Source: Streptococcus gallinaceus
Lineage (GTDB): Bacteria > Bacillota > Bacilli > Lactobacillales > Streptococcaceae
Assembly: GCF_024170225.1 (NCBI RefSeq)
Contig: NZ_JALJXU010000009.1
Span: forward strand, 1 to 64,000
Length of the DNA: 64,000 nt
Reading direction: 5' to 3'
Every line of letters begins with the position of its first letter. The stretch's first letter is position 1. The notes under the pieces were generated by a model that saw only the letters and a list, made by a program, of their open reading frames with translations, was not told where the DNA came from and searched no databases. The position numbers and the translations under genes are program-made. Below are positions 7,919 through 18,815 of the stretch, one piece after another.

Positions 7919-8610
7919 ACGCGGACCACCTCCACATCGCCAAAGAGGCTGTTATTGACGATTTTCACTCGCTTATGCGATTCCTTGTAATGTGAGCTGG
8001 AAATAGAAAAACTTTCATTGCGCAGATCCCATTCGGATAATCCTAAAAATCGAACCTGACCATAGAGGCTGGTTGCCGACAAGCTGACCTCTACATCAAT
8101 TGGAACAACTATTTTCGTTCGACCAAATACTTTTCGGACCATAACAATATTATCCCGACCGACCAAGACCGTCTCATCCAGGTCTACCACATCATTTCCA
8201 AACAATCGAATGATATTGATATCCTCAAAACCATAATGGTCTCGTGTATGTATCTGATTCCCCAGCCATTTATTTTTCTTGCGATCAACAGATACTGTCT
8301 CTTCATCCATGATAATGTGGGTATATTGATTTTTCTTTTCATTTCGGGCAAAAAAGTTTACCACCACATACAGCAAGGCAATCAAAACACCAACGATGAA
8401 AAATGGATTGAGTACAAAGACCAACAAAATTAAAATATTGGCACTGGTTATCAGGAGGCTATTGACCTTTCGACTGGTAAAGTACCAAATTACCAACAAG
8501 AGTGCTGCCAGGAGCAACAAGATACGCGCTGTCTCGCTGGCCAATATATCAAATAAGGCCAGGGTAAAAATAAAGGCCTCAACTAATAAAAAAAACTGTA
8601 CTTTCTTCAT
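7915..8610 (-). CDS. liaF: LiaF, membrane inhibitor of LiaS
   Basis: The 231-aa product has an N-terminal cluster of about four hydrophobic helices (residues 5-85) and a C-terminal DUF2154/LiaF-like beta domain (about 115-231, with SLYGQVRFLGLSEWDLR and NNSLFGDVEVVRV). In other Firmicutes LiaF binds LiaS and represses signalling. It is the first gene of the liaFSR operon and has its own promoter just upstream (8630-8640). Confidence 0.92.
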   Translation of the reverse strand: MKKVQFFLLVEAFIFTLALFDILASETARILLLLAALLLVIWYFTSRKVNSLLITSANILILLVFVLNPFFIVGVLIALLYVVVNFFARNEKKNQYTHIIMDEETVSVDRKKNKWLGNQIHTRDHYGFEDINIIRLFGNDVVDLDETVLVGRDNIVMVRKVFGRTKIVVPIDVEVSLSATSLYGQVRFLGLSEWDLRNESFSISSSHYKESHKRVKIVNNSLFGDVEVVRV

Positions 8611-8629
8611 GACTATTCCTCACTCTATT

Positions 8630-8640
8630 ATTGTAACAAA
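8630..8640 (-). promoter_or_regulatory. liaFSR promoter, extended -10
   Basis: Minus strand TGTTACAAT (hexamer at + 8630-8635) is an extended -10 about 20 nt before the liaF ATG, with AGTGAGGA as ribosome-binding site. No good -35 is visible, as expected for an activator-dependent (LiaR) promoter. Confidence 0.55.
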
Positions 8641-8717
8641 TTTTAGAGAGAAGTCGTAATTTTGCCTCCTTTCACAAAAGAAGAAACTTCCTTCTAAACT
8701 CTCATTATGAAGAAAAA

Positions 8718-8739
8718 GAATCTAGATAATCCTAGATCC
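8718..8739 (-). terminator. Terminator after stkP
   Basis: GGATCTA / TAGATTC stem (one G-T pair), 8-nt loop, then CTTTTTC on the minus strand. It separates the gmk-to-stkP block from liaFSR. Confidence 0.7.
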
Positions 8740-8746
8740 TTTATTG

Positions 8747-10720
8747 TTATTCGCTTGTGGTTGAGCCTGTAGTAGTTGTTGTCGTTGATGAACTTCCGGT
8801 CGTACTTGTTGTACCGCTTGTGCTTGCTACAGATACATAAAGCGTGACTGTTCCATCAATAACCGATCCTGCAGACGGGTATTGACTGAGAACCATGTCC
8901 GATGTAGAAGCTGTGACCGTTGAATCTGTTTGCTTTTCAATGGCAGAAACGGAAACACCCAACGCTTGCAACTGACGACGTGCTTCTGCATAGCTAACTT
9001 TCATATAACCAAAATCTGGCATGGTAATGGCTGCGCCTTTGGAAATAACCAAATTAACTGTACTTCCCTTAGCAACTTGAGCTTTAGCAGCAGGATCTGT
9101 GCTAATCACTAAACCAGCTGCCACAGTATCGCTAGCATTCTCCGTCACTGTACCGACGGTTAATCCAGCAGCTGTCAATGCATCTTTTGCTGCAGATTGG
9201 CTAATTCCTGCCACATCTGGAACAGTCACTGTTTCAACTCCTGAAGAGACTACTAGATTGATCGTGCTTCCTTTGGATTTAGAAGTATTGGCTTTTGGAT
9301 CTGTACTGATGACATTGCCTTCTGCAACAGATTCGCTATTTTTATACTTCACTTCCCCAACTTTAAAACCAAGTTCCTGCAATTTGACCTTGGCCGTCTC
9401 CAAGTCACTACCTGATACATCTGGGACCGTAACAGCTTCTTCTACTGCGATAAACAAATCTACTGCACTACCTTCACGACGAGAAGTTTTGGCGGCCGGG
9501 TCCGTCCGAATCACCTTCCCAGCTTCAACATCTGAAGAGGCTTCTTCTTTTATCTGACCAATTTTAAGACCAGCTGATTCAATCTTGTCAACGGCTTGGT
9601 CACGCGTTAAGCCGGCTACATCTGGAACTTTAACCGTAGCTGGTGTACTGAGCAAAATTGTTACAAAGGCAGCTGCCAACAGGAAAATTGCTCCAATCAA
9701 GACCTTGTAGCGTGTACGCATCCGGCGTTTGATTTTGTCAGTTTTCTTCTCCGCTTCTGCTTGTTTAGCATTGTTCTTAGCTGGTGATTTTGCTTTAACT
9801 GGCTTTACTTCCGTAGTTGATTGGCTCAACTTAGGAAGTGTTTTAGTGTCTACTTTATTGTCTGATAGCTCGACTTTTTTCTCATTTTTTCGGCTACTTG
9901 ATAAAGATGAAACCAGATCCGCATACATTTCTGCGACCGTTTTATAACGATCTGTTAATTTTTTTGCGGTAGCTTTTAGGACGACGTTTTCCAATGCTTG
10001 CGGCACTTGCGGATTGCTCGCACGAACAGATGGAAGTGGCTTTTGGAAATGCTGGAGGGCAATCGTAACCGCACTATCTCCATCATAAGGAATCCGACCT
10101 GTCAACATCTCAAAGAGGATAATCCCCATAGCATAGATGTCACTTTGAACCGTCGCCTTCGAACCACGCGCTTGCTCAGGCGAGAGGTAATGCACAGAAC
10201 CCAACATCGAATTGGTCTGTGTCAGACTTGTCTCTGCAAAGGCAACTGCAATCCCAAAGTCGGTCACTTTTGCTATCCCATCTTGTGTCAAGAGGACATT
10301 TTGCGGCTTGAGGTCACGGTGAACAATCCCGCGCGTATGCGCCATACGCATAGCTAAAAGAATTTGCCCCATGATCCGAACCGCATCGTCATTTGACAAG
10401 GGAGCATTTTCCTTAATGTAGCGCTTCAAGTCCAATCCGTCAACGTATTCCATCGCCAGATATTGTTGACCATCTTCTTCACCAATATCTGAGATACGGA
10501 CAATATTAGGGTGATCCAAATCCGCCATAGCACGCGCTTCCCGCTGGAAACGTTGGACGGCTATCTGATCCGTCTGATAATTAGTTCGAAGGACCTTAAC
10601 AGCCACTTCTTCACCATCTAAAATCAGATCCCTAGCCAGATAGACATCCGCCATGCCACCACGACCGATCTGCCGAACGACCCGATAGCGACCTGCAAAT
10701 ATCTTTCCAATTTGAATCAT
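8747..10720 (-). CDS. stkP: StkP/PknB Ser/Thr protein kinase with four PASTA domains
   Basis: The 657-aa membrane kinase has an N-terminal Hanks-type kinase domain (1-270: GRGGMADVY glycine loop, K42, [11 protein letters not shown]). A juxtamembrane linker precedes a single TM helix (about 338-360), four PASTA repeats (about 367-640) and a low-complexity Ser/Thr tail. PASTA repeats bind peptidoglycan/muropeptides, and the kinase coordinates septal and peripheral wall synthesis. It starts 4 nt after its antagonist phosphatase. In pneumococcus StkP phosphorylates MapZ, whose gene is also in this window, and depends on GpsB. Confidence 0.96.
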   Translation of the reverse strand: MIQIGKIFAGRYRVVRQIGRGGMADVYLARDLILDGEEVAVKVLRTNYQTDQIAVQRFQREARAMADLDHPNIVRISDIGEEDGQQYLAMEYVDGLDLKRYIKENAPLSNDDAVRIMGQILLAMRMAHTRGIVHRDLKPQNVLLTQDGIAKVTDFGIAVAFAETSLTQTNSMLGSVHYLSPEQARGSKATVQSDIYAMGIILFEMLTGRIPYDGDSAVTIALQHFQKPLPSVRASNPQVPQALENVVLKATAKKLTDRYKTVAEMYADLVSSLSSSRKNEKKVELSDNKVDTKTLPKLSQSTTEVKPVKAKSPAKNNAKQAEAEKKTDKIKRRMRTRYKVLIGAIFLLAAAFVTILLSTPATVKVPDVAGLTRDQAVDKIESAGLKIGQIKEEASSDVEAGKVIRTDPAAKTSRREGSAVDLFIAVEEAVTVPDVSGSDLETAKVKLQELGFKVGEVKYKNSESVAEGNVISTDPKANTSKSKGSTINLVVSSGVETVTVPDVAGISQSAAKDALTAAGLTVGTVTENASDTVAAGLVISTDPAAKAQVAKGSTVNLVISKGAAITMPDFGYMKVSYAEARRQLQALGVSVSAIEKQTDSTVTASTSDMVLSQYPSAGSVIDGTVTLYVSVASTSGTTSTTGSSSTTTTTTGSTTSE

Positions 10721-10723
10721 GGA

Positions 10724-11458
10724 TTAGGCCTCCTCCGTTAGATGAAGAAGCGCAACGGTGATATTATCTGTTCCTCCTGCATTATTGGCAAAGCGAATGA
10801 GACTCTCAGCTTTATTAGCAAGTGGCACTTCGCTGACCAAAATATCACGGATATCTCCGGTTGAAATCATATTTGTCAACCCATCACTGTTAACGAGGAC
10901 ATAGTCTCCCACTTCCAGTTTTTTGATCGCGATATCTGGCTCAACTGGATCTTGCTGCCCAATTGATTGCGTAATAATATTCTTTTGCGGGTGGCGACTC
11001 GCTTCTTCTTCGGTCAATTGACCTGCACGCACCAAAGCGCCTACCAAGGAATGGTCACTTGTTAATTGCACGTATTCTTCATTGCGAACAATCCCAATAC
11101 GTGAATCACCGATGTGGGCATAAATCATTTGTTGCTCGATGACAACAACAGCTTCAAGCGTTGTTCCCATGCCCTTATATTCTTCTGTTTGACCGAGTTC
11201 GTAGATTTTTTGATTTTCTTTTTCAATCACATCTACAAACCATTCACGGACATCATTGAGGGTGTTGAGTTGTGCATCAACCCATGCCGCCCCAAGATCT
11301 GTCGCTGTCATTTCACTAGCGATATGACCTGCACGGTGACCGCCCATACCATCTGCTAAGATAATCAAATCAACTCCTGCACGGTTTGTATAACGGTTGA
11401 CATAGTCTTGGTTATTTGATCTCTTTTGACCAACATCTGTTAATAAAGCATATTCCAT
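10724..11458 (-). CDS. pppL: PP2C-family Ser/Thr phosphatase, partner of StkP
   Basis: This 244-aa PPM phosphatase carries the metal-binding motifs ALLTDVGQKRSNNQD (N terminus), LADGMGGHRAG (D36), GDSRIG, DHSL and GGTDNITV near the C terminus. It dephosphorylates StkP and its substrates. The name varies between species (PhpP, Stp1, PppL). It is followed after 3 nt by stkP and preceded by rsmB in one operon, the standard streptococcal arrangement. Confidence 0.95.
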   Translation of the reverse strand: MEYALLTDVGQKRSNNQDYVNRYTNRAGVDLIILADGMGGHRAGHIASEMTATDLGAAWVDAQLNTLNDVREWFVDVIEKENQKIYELGQTEEYKGMGTTLEAVVVIEQQMIYAHIGDSRIGIVRNEEYVQLTSDHSLVGALVRAGQLTEEEASRHPQKNIITQSIGQQDPVEPDIAIKKLEVGDYVLVNSDGLTNMISTGDIRDILVSEVPLANKAESLIRFANNAGGTDNITVALLHLTEEA

Positions 11459-11496
11459 ACTGTCTTTTTGCTGAAAAATCAGCTTCCTCCTCTAAT

Positions 11497-12810
11497 TTAG
11501 GATATTCTCCGTACTTGACTAATGAAAAATCCATCTGTCTGATACTGTTCTGGTGTAATCAAGATGCATCCATCCACTAAAATATCTGAACAAGGATGTT
11601 CGAGCATGACTTGTTCAAAATTTGGATGCTGTCTTAAAAATTCTTGGACGACTTCTTGATTTTCTTTTTGGACAATGGTGCAAGTACTGTAGGTTATTAT
11701 ACCACCTTTTTTAATGCTTTGGCAAACACTGTCCAGTATCTCTAGCTGCGTTTCCTGCAAACTAGAAAAATCTGCCATTTCTTTATTGTATTTGATATCT
11801 GGTTTGCGACGAATGAGCCCAATCCCCGAACACGGTGCATCCACCAATATTTTATCAAAGCTATCTGGGCCAAAATGCTGGGCAACTTGTCTGGCATCCA
11901 ATTTTTGAATAAGGACCTTATCTCCAACCCCTAGGCGCTCAGCATTTTCTGCAATAAGAGCTAGTTTATGGTCGTAGAGGTCAAGTGCGGTCACCTGCCC
12001 AGTGGTTAGATAAGAAGCTATGTGCATGGTCTTCCCACCGGGAGCTGCACAAGCATCTAAGACGTGCTCTTGCCCTTCCAACTTCAACGTTGGGGCGACC
12101 AGCTGACTGGTTTCATCCTGGATGGTAATTTCTCCATTTGCAAAGGCTTCACTGGCTGCAAAATGTCCACTTGGAGCAACAAGACTAACTGGTGACAACT
12201 GGGATAGCTCAGCAGCTAATTCTTCTTGCAAACGAGGTCGCTCCTCTTGCTTCACAACTCGGACACTGGCTTTGTTTCGCTCGAACAAGCTAGCCATAAT
12301 CTTCTCTGCTCGCTCATCCCCGTACTCTTCTGAGAGGAGTTTAACCAGCCATATCGGAACTGAATACTGGATGGATAGACGTTTATTTTTTCGCTTGATG
12401 GTCGCAATCTCTGGTAAGTCTTGAGAAACTATTTTTCGCAAGATGGCATTGACAAACTTGTCTGTCCCCTTGCCACGCTTGGCTAAATTTACCGCTTCGT
12501 TGACCAAGGCGTGAGTCGGTATTTTATCCAGATAAAGCAGCTGATAGAGGCTCAGCATCAGCAGATAATAAACCCAGGTGTCCAGCTTATCCCTGTCTGC
12601 AATATAGTGTGACAAATACCATTCCAAGGTCAATTTTCGTGCTACAGTACCGTAGACCAACTCCGTTGCTAGTCCCTTATCCTGACTAGTCAATGGAGAC
12701 TTGTCCAGTTCCTGCTTCAGTGCAATATTGCTATAAGCTCCATCGTCAAAAATTTGAGTCAATACAGTCAGAGCCAAACTGCGAGCGGTTTGATTATTCT
12801 TACTCACCAA
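11497..12810 (-). CDS. rsmB: 16S rRNA m5C967 methyltransferase RsmB (Sun/Fmu)
   Basis: The 437-aa protein has an N-terminal NusB-like domain (about 1-140) and a C-terminal SAM-dependent RNA methyltransferase domain with [11 protein letters not shown] (SAM binding), [15 protein letters not shown] and TYSTCT, the two catalytic Cys motifs. It makes m5C in the small-subunit rRNA. It overlaps the end of fmt by 11 nt, so translation is coupled. Confidence 0.95.
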   Translation of the reverse strand: MVSKNNQTARSLALTVLTQIFDDGAYSNIALKQELDKSPLTSQDKGLATELVYGTVARKLTLEWYLSHYIADRDKLDTWVYYLLMLSLYQLLYLDKIPTHALVNEAVNLAKRGKGTDKFVNAILRKIVSQDLPEIATIKRKNKRLSIQYSVPIWLVKLLSEEYGDERAEKIMASLFERNKASVRVVKQEERPRLQEELAAELSQLSPVSLVAPSGHFAASEAFANGEITIQDETSQLVAPTLKLEGQEHVLDACAAPGGKTMHIASYLTTGQVTALDLYDHKLALIAENAERLGVGDKVLIQKLDARQVAQHFGPDSFDKILVDAPCSGIGLIRRKPDIKYNKEMADFSSLQETQLEILDSVCQSIKKGGIITYSTCTIVQKENQEVVQEFLRQHPNFEQVMLEHPCSDILVDGCILITPEQYQTDGFFISQVRRIS

Positions 12811-13735
12811 ATTGTTCTCCTACCTGCACATCACGTCCAGCTCCATTCAAGAAATCTGCTACAGACATCTTGGGCTTTCCTGCTGGTTGCACTGTTTTAA
12901 GAGAAATAGCCCCCTGACCAGTGGCTAGAACCAAGTCTTTCTTAGTGCGGGCGATTACTTGTCCTGGCAGACCCGAGCCATCTACTTCTACCGCTTCATA
13001 GACCTTGAACCGTTCACCCTTCCAGAGAGTGTGGGCAACTGGCCAAGGACTCATACCGCGTACTTGGTTGAAGATCTGACGAGCTGTCTTTGTTAAATCT
13101 AATCGTTCTTCTTCTGGTTGAATATTTGGTGAGAAGCTGACTTGACTAGCATCTTGTGGGGTAGGTTGTAATTGCCCTGATAGGTAATCTGGTAACTTAT
13201 TCAAGAGCAAGTCACGACCAACCACTGCCAACTTTTCAAAAAGAGTGCCGACATTGTCCGCTTCTTCAATAACAATGCTGTCACTGGCAATCATATCACC
13301 GGCATCCATTTCTTTGACCATTTCCATCAAAGTCACACCTGCGCGCTCGTCACCATTGATCAAAGCATAATGAATCGGCGCTCCACCTCTGTATTTTGGC
13401 AAAAGTGACGCATGAACATTGACTGCAAAATCAACCGAATTCAATAATGTTATCGGTAAAAATTGACCAAAAGCTGCCGTAATAATCCCGTCCGCTCCCA
13501 AAGCCATGATATCTGCCATTTCTTGGCTTCCAGACAATTTTTCAGGCTGAAAGACAGGTAAATTATTGGCAAGCGCAACTTCTTTGACAGGTGTCATTTT
13601 CAGCACTTTCTTCCGACCAACTGCTCTATCAGGTTGTGTCACAACAGCTAGAACTTGGTAGCGTGTATCTGTTAAAATTCCTTCTAAAACTGTCGCCGCA
13701 AATTGAGGCGTTCCCATAAAAATTACCTTGGTCAT
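12800..13735 (-). CDS. fmt: Methionyl-tRNA formyltransferase
   Basis: The 311-aa enzyme formylates initiator Met-tRNA with 10-formyl-THF. The formyltransferase core has the catalytic region [18 protein letters not shown] (Asn/His) and an Asp in EMDAGDMI; a C-terminal OB-like domain (about 205-311) binds tRNA. Normally fmt directly follows priA. Here about 1.3 kb holding a repeat, a small kinase gene and a broken acetyltransferase gene separates them. Confidence 0.96.
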   Translation of the reverse strand: MTKVIFMGTPQFAATVLEGILTDTRYQVLAVVTQPDRAVGRKKVLKMTPVKEVALANNLPVFQPEKLSGSQEMADIMALGADGIITAAFGQFLPITLLNSVDFAVNVHASLLPKYRGGAPIHYALINGDERAGVTLMEMVKEMDAGDMIASDSIVIEEADNVGTLFEKLAVVGRDLLLNKLPDYLSGQLQPTPQDASQVSFSPNIQPEEERLDLTKTARQIFNQVRGMSPWPVAHTLWKGERFKVYEAVEVDGSGLPGQVIARTKKDLVLATGQGAISLKTVQPAGKPKMSVADFLNGAGRDVQVGEQFGE

Positions 13736-13825
13736 GTATTTCCTCGCTTCATTTCTATCCTTTCATTATACCATTTTCTAGCTTATTTTACTCTTAAGAA
13801 GATTAACTGGCCGCAAGTTAGACCG

Positions 13826-13974
13826 AAAAAGAGAGTGAGACTCAATCGTAATTTCTTAGAAATCGATTTTGTCGATACTTGCCTTGCAAAGAATCAGAAT
13901 AGTCAGTCACCCCTTATGTCAAACTGTTAAAATTATAAAAAATCAAGAACCCAGGACTGACTCCCAGGTTCTCT
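13826..13974. repeat. Dispersed intergenic repeat, shortened copy
   Basis: The stretch starting AAAAAGAGAGTGAGAC shares its 5' part (including AGAAATCGATTTTGTCGA) and its 3' part (CAGTCA-CCCC..GTCAAA-TG.TAAAATTA) with the longer copy at 63189-63360. It lacks about 60 nt of the middle. It ends in a GAACC(T/C)-type hairpin like the other copy. It fills the gap between the small kinase gene and fmt and contains no ORF of note. Confidence 0.75.
13947..13973 (-). terminator. Terminator after the small kinase gene
   Basis: GAACCTGGGA / TCCTGGGTTC 10-bp stem (two G-T pairs) followed on the minus strand by TTGATTTTTT. It is a divergent member of the GAACCTAGGA hairpin family found at three other places in the window. 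Confidence 0.7.
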
Positions 13975-13976
13975 GC

Positions 13977-14477
13977 TCACAATTTTCTTAAGATGATTTC
14001 AGCTATGTCTTCTAAAGTACTTGTCCTATCAATCAACTCTTCCCGCAAATAAGAAGAATAGTCCTTTTCCAACCACCATGATCGCAAGACATCTTCTCCA
14101 TATTCTCGAGCCTGTGGCTTGGTCTCATGCCGCAGTAGAGTCTCCTCAAAAGAAAGGTCAAAATAATAGGCTAGTACATTTTCTTGATACAGGTCTCTTG
14201 CCTGCTGAAAAAGAGGAGCATACCAATCACTTCGTAAAATTCCCTCTACAATAACCAATTCAAACTCCCTGTGACCAATCGCTAACATTTCCTGCAGGAT
14301 AGCTAGAGCAGGCGTCGCCGGTCCATCCTTGCAGGCCAGCATCTCCCTACGAACCGTATCCTGAGAAATCAAAAATGCCGAACACAGCGCCTGATCTCGG
14401 ATCAACTTTGCCAAAGTTGTTTTGCCACTAGCCGAATTGCCACGGATAAATAGACATTTTTTCATCGTTATCAACAC
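13977..14477 (-). CDS. Small P-loop kinase-like protein (AAA_33/zeta-toxin-like fold)
   Basis: The 166-aa protein has Walker A FIRGNSASGKTTLAKLI near its N terminus and a Thr/Arg-rich kinase-like body, similar to small nucleotide or aminoglycoside-type kinases. The substrate cannot be named. Two starts are possible: GTG at 14477, with GGAG 5 nt upstream, or ATG at 14465, which gives MKKCLFIRGN; the second loses only four residues. It follows a broken acetyltransferase gene and interrupts the priA-fmt operon. Nothing shows that it is a toxin, and no antitoxin-like ORF is adjacent. Confidence 0.75.
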   Translation of the reverse strand: MLITMKKCLFIRGNSASGKTTLAKLIRDQALCSAFLISQDTVRREMLACKDGPATPALAILQEMLAIGHREFELVIVEGILRSDWYAPLFQQARDLYQENVLAYYFDLSFEETLLRHETKPQAREYGEDVLRSWWLEKDYSSYLREELIDRTSTLEDIAEIILRKL

Positions 14478-14486
14478 CTACTCTCC

Positions 14487-14992
14487 TCACAACTCTCGGC
14501 TTAAAACAATCACGATTCCTTGGTCATTCTTGATCTGAATACCCGTTTCTACAAATCCACATTTCTCCCAGAAGTTTTAACTTTGCTGATTTCCAGCCAT
14601 ATACCCCAACCTCGCATAACAAAAAACATTGTTTCGCAATCCAACCAACATTTCCTTCAGAATGTTAGTACCTATACCTTTCCCAGATTGATGACAGTCT
14701 ACCATGAAAAAGCCAATAAATACGATATCTTCTTGTGGATAATGTGCGATCAGGTCACGATTGTCACCAGTGCCCGACCTTGAAAAAATCCGAGAAAATA
14801 CTTATCTGCCATTGTTTTCCCCACTGGCAGAGCCTGCATATCCTCTACCACGCTTGCTTGACTAGGCGCAGGCGGACTGTACTGATAGTATAAAGAATTT
14901 CCCCGCTCAAGTTCAAGAATGCTCGCAACATCCTGTTCTGTCAATCTTCTAACACGATAGGATCGGGATAATTGTTCAATTTGTATTTTCAT
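14487..14992 (-). pseudogene. Broken GNAT-family N-acetyltransferase gene
   Basis: An 80-aa N-terminal part (MKIQIEQLSRSYRVRRLTEQ ... QGRALVTIVT) stops at 14750. The rest continues in another frame from about 14760: IAHYPQEDIVFIGFFMVD, QSGKGIGTNIL (the acetyl-CoA loop) and, after an in-frame TAA, NFWEKCGF ... VIVLSREL ending at 14487. So one frameshift and one nonsense codon (in the usual Q-S-x-x-FW-x-K-x-GF motif) separate three recognisable pieces of one roughly 165-aa acetyltransferase. It lies 28 nt after priA and is almost certainly non-functional. Confidence 0.88.
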
Positions 14993-15020
14993 ACTTTTCC
15001 TTAAAATAACTGTTTTGGCT

Positions 15021-17402
15021 CTACATCAAATTCTGCGGTTCATTATCAATGACCAGTCGCATATCTTTGTTGTCCGCCAACTGCCCCCAGTCCAAAATCT
15101 GATTTAAGACCTGCTCTAAATTTTCTTCCTTGCGATATTTGAGCAAAATTTGGTAATGATAGAGATTGTGCGTCCGCGCAATGGGTTTGGGCGTCGGACC
15201 CAATATCCGGATACCATCCGACAACTGCTGGCGCAAGAGACTGACGATTTCATAGGATTTTTTCACCACCGCTTCTTCGGACTTATGAGACAGGGTCAAG
15301 CCAATCGTGAAATAATAGGGCGGGTAGCCGAGGCTACGACGGATACCCATTTCATAGGTGTAAAAACCTTCATAATCTTGATTTTTAGCAAAGGAGATAG
15401 CGTAGTGATTTGGATTGTAGGTCTGGATAACCACTTCTCCTTCCTTGTCTGCTCGACCAGCCCGACCAGCTACTTGAGTCAACAGTTGAAATGTCCGCTC
15501 TGACGAACGGAAATCGGGTAAATTCAGCGCTGTATCTGCATTGAGTACCCCAACCAATGTAACATTTGGGAAATCCAAGCCCTTAGCAATCATCTGCGTT
15601 CCCAAGAGAATGTCCGCCTCCTGTGCTTCAAATTGCTGAAGTAAGGTTTCGTGAGCTCCTTTTTTCCGAGTCGTATCAACATCCATCCTGAGAATTCTCG
15701 CATCCGGCAAGAGCGTCTGCAATTCATCCATAGCTTTCTGAGTTCCTGTACCATAGTAGCGAATGGAGCGACTAGCACAAGACGGACAGGTCGCCGGAAT
15801 CGCCTTTTGAAAACCACAATAATGGCAATTCATGGTCTTGGTATCCATGTGCAAGGTCAGTGAAATATCACAATTTGGACATTGGTCAACCGCACCACAA
15901 TCCCGACACATGACAAAGGACGAGTAACCTCTACGGTTGAGCATCAAGACAATTTGCTCCTTTTTATCCAACCGCTCTCGAATCTTATCCACCAATACCG
16001 GCGTGAAATTTCCCGCCTCTTGCTGACCAATATAGTCTCTAAAATCAATCACTTCAATCGTCGGCAAACTTGCCTTAGGATTGGCACGTTGAGTCAAGGT
16101 CAAGAAACCATAAACTCCACGACTAGCCCGAGCACGACTTTCCAAACTAGGAGTCGCAGACCCCAGCACCAAAACGGCCTTGTGATAGTCAGCCCGTAGC
16201 TTAGCCACATCTCTAGCGTGGTAACGCGGATTACTATCCTGCTTGTAGATCGACTCATGCTCTTCATCAATAATGATGGCCCCCACATTTTTCAAGGGCG
16301 CAAAAATGGCCGAACGGGCACCCACAACAACCTGGGCATCTCCACGCTGAATTTTCCGCCACTCGTCGTACTTTTCGCCATCCGACAATCCCGAATGTAA
16401 AATGGCCACTTTCTGACCAAAACGCGCAATAAAGCGATTGGTCATCTGAGGAGTCAATGAAATTTCAGGTACTAGCATAATGGCCGCCTTGCCTGCCTGT
16501 AGCACTTGGTCAATCACTTGCAGATATACTTCCGTCTTTCCACTTCCTGTCACCCCTTCAAGCAAGTAGGTCTGGCTCTCCTGACCAACTTGAGACAAAA
16601 TTTCCTTGACGGCAATGGCTTGTTCCGGATTGAGTTGCAAGGCCTGACTGATTTCAATTCCAGAAAAATACTCTTTGGTTCGACTAACCTCTTTTTCCCA
16701 CACGCTTATTAAGTCATTTTCTCGGAAAAATTTGAGAATATCTGCTGAATACTCTTCTCGCAAGGAAGCCAATGGATACTCCCCTTCTTGCACCAGCAAT
16801 TGGTCACGTAAGGCCAGCCGCTTTTTGGCACGATTTCCAAACTCAAACTGAGCCAATTTTTCAGCATTGACGCGGTACCATTTTTCAGTCTTGACCTGCT
16901 GCTTGTCCTTAGCAAGGTATTCAACCGTAACTTTCCCAGCTTGCGCCAGACGCATAGCCCGACCCTGCACTTGAGGATCCAACGTCGAGAAATGGACCTG
17001 AGCCTGCCCTTGGAAAAACTCCGCCTCATCTGCAGCAGTCAACCCTTCCGCCGGCCTCAAAATCTTGTCATAAGAAGAATTGAGCAAATTGGGCAACATG
17101 GCTTTCAGAATGGTGATTTTATAGGCAAAGACTGTTTTTCGCATCTGTTCAGCCAACCACAACTGCTCCTGATTGAGCACAGGAGAAAAATCCAAGACCT
17201 CTACAATAGCCTTCAAATCTGTCTGCTCTGATCTTTCAGAAAAACCAACTACAAGCCCTTGAATCAAGCGATTGCCCTTTCCAAAAGGAACATGAACCCG
17301 CATCCCAACTTGTAGCATCTGCGCAAATTCTTCTGGAATTTCATAAGAATAGGGCTGGTCAGTTTGCATCAGGGGGACATCAACAATAACCTCTGCTAAC
17401 AT
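15021..17402 (-). CDS. priA: Primosomal protein N' (PriA helicase)
   Basis: The 793-aa replication-restart helicase shows the N-terminal 3'-DNA-binding and winged-helix region (1-240), Walker A GVTGSGKTEVYLQV, DEEH box (IIDEEHESIYK), a zinc-binding insert with CRDCG, CPNC, CHYCG and CPSC, and the C-terminal helicase motif VAGRAGR. It reloads the replisome at stalled forks. It follows rpoZ by 68 nt in the gmk operon. Length and motifs are canonical. Confidence 0.96.
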   Translation of the reverse strand: MLAEVIVDVPLMQTDQPYSYEIPEEFAQMLQVGMRVHVPFGKGNRLIQGLVVGFSERSEQTDLKAIVEVLDFSPVLNQEQLWLAEQMRKTVFAYKITILKAMLPNLLNSSYDKILRPAEGLTAADEAEFFQGQAQVHFSTLDPQVQGRAMRLAQAGKVTVEYLAKDKQQVKTEKWYRVNAEKLAQFEFGNRAKKRLALRDQLLVQEGEYPLASLREEYSADILKFFRENDLISVWEKEVSRTKEYFSGIEISQALQLNPEQAIAVKEILSQVGQESQTYLLEGVTGSGKTEVYLQVIDQVLQAGKAAIMLVPEISLTPQMTNRFIARFGQKVAILHSGLSDGEKYDEWRKIQRGDAQVVVGARSAIFAPLKNVGAIIIDEEHESIYKQDSNPRYHARDVAKLRADYHKAVLVLGSATPSLESRARASRGVYGFLTLTQRANPKASLPTIEVIDFRDYIGQQEAGNFTPVLVDKIRERLDKKEQIVLMLNRRGYSSFVMCRDCGAVDQCPNCDISLTLHMDTKTMNCHYCGFQKAIPATCPSCASRSIRYYGTGTQKAMDELQTLLPDARILRMDVDTTRKKGAHETLLQQFEAQEADILLGTQMIAKGLDFPNVTLVGVLNADTALNLPDFRSSERTFQLLTQVAGRAGRADKEGEVVIQTYNPNHYAISFAKNQDYEGFYTYEMGIRRSLGYPPYYFTIGLTLSHKSEEAVVKKSYEIVSLLRQQLSDGIRILGPTPKPIARTHNLYHYQILLKYRKEENLEQVLNQILDWGQLADNKDMRLVIDNEPQNLM

Positions 17403-17470
17403 ATTTCTCCTTTCTAGCTATTTTTTTAGAAAAGAAACCCAGCTGACTGACCAACTGAGTTTTCCATTCC

Positions 17471-17785
17471 TTAAATTTTTTCGCCGTCTTCTTTTTCTTT
17501 AGCGATTTGTGCTTTGATTTTACGTTCTTCTTCTTCCAAACGAAGGCGTTCTACCTCTGCTTGGCGACGCATTGCTTCACGTTTTTCCTCTGGATTTGGG
17601 TGAACAATTACGTTACCTGACTCGATTTCTTCCAAGGCACGGAGAGTTGATTTTACAGATGTAAATTCTTGTGTTGCTCTTGCACCAGCTTCCAATTCAT
17701 GAGCACGTTTTGCTTCCAAAATAACCAAAGAATACTTTGATGGTATCTTATCCAACAAGGTATCAATCGAAGGTTTCAATATCAT
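17471..17785 (-). CDS. rpoZ: RNA polymerase omega subunit
   Basis: The 104-aa protein starts [20 protein letters not shown] and contains the conserved RAHEL and [12 protein letters not shown] segments, followed by a Glu/Lys/Arg-rich helical tail typical of streptococci. Omega chaperones the beta-prime subunit. It lies 25 nt downstream of gmk in the usual gmk-rpoZ-priA order. Confidence 0.95.
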   Translation of the reverse strand: MILKPSIDTLLDKIPSKYSLVILEAKRAHELEAGARATQEFTSVKSTLRALEEIESGNVIVHPNPEEKREAMRRQAEVERLRLEEEERKIKAQIAKEKEDGEKI

Positions 17786-17810
17786 AATACTGTTCTCTTT
17801 TCTAAATAGT

Positions 17811-18493
<683 letters not shown>

Positions 18494-18583
18494 GCGTTCA
18501 TCACTATTTTTTTCATTTACTAGTTGATGACCACACACCTTATTTCAAGTTGTTTTCGAAGTTGTTTTCATTATTCACAGAAA

Positions 18584-18609
18584 AAAGTTGCAGCAATTGC
18601 CGCAACTTT
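18584..18609 (-). terminator. Terminator after the cold-shock gene
   Basis: AAAGTTGC / GCAACTTT 8-bp stem with a 10-nt loop followed by T residues on the minus strand, directly after the csp stop. Confidence 0.8.
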
Positions 18610-18611
18610 GA

Positions 18612-18815
18612 TTATGCTAGTTTTGTGATATTCACAGCTTGAGGACCACGTTGTCCTTGCTCGATATCAAACTCAACTTTTTGTCCATCTTCTAACGTTT
18701 TAAAGCCATCACCTTGGATTGCTGAGAAGTGAGCAAAAACATCTTGTCCTTCAGTTGTTGAAATAAAGCCGAAGCCTTTTTCTGCGTTAAACCATTTTAC
18801 AGTTCCTTGTGCCAT
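18612..18815 (-). CDS. Cold-shock protein (CspA family)
   Basis: This 67-aa single cold-shock domain protein starts [20 protein letters not shown], with RNP1 (KGFGFI) and RNP2-like (DVFAHFS) motifs that bind single-stranded RNA/DNA. The open frame runs further upstream, but the ATG at 18815 has a strong AAAGAGGTA ribosome-binding site and gives the family's standard length. A leader of about 90 nt lies between its promoter and the ATG and can pair with the ribosome-binding site (see leader entry). Confidence 0.95.
   Translation of the reverse strand: MAQGTVKWFNAEKGFGFISTTEGQDVFAHFSAIQGDGFKTLEDGQKVEFDIEQGQRGPQAVNITKLA

Noticed and set aside
13977-14477. Zeta-toxin of a toxin-antitoxin pair
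   Set aside because: The P-loop kinase lacks an adjacent antitoxin-sized gene, and its neighbour is a broken acetyltransferase. The fold similarity alone does not support toxicity.
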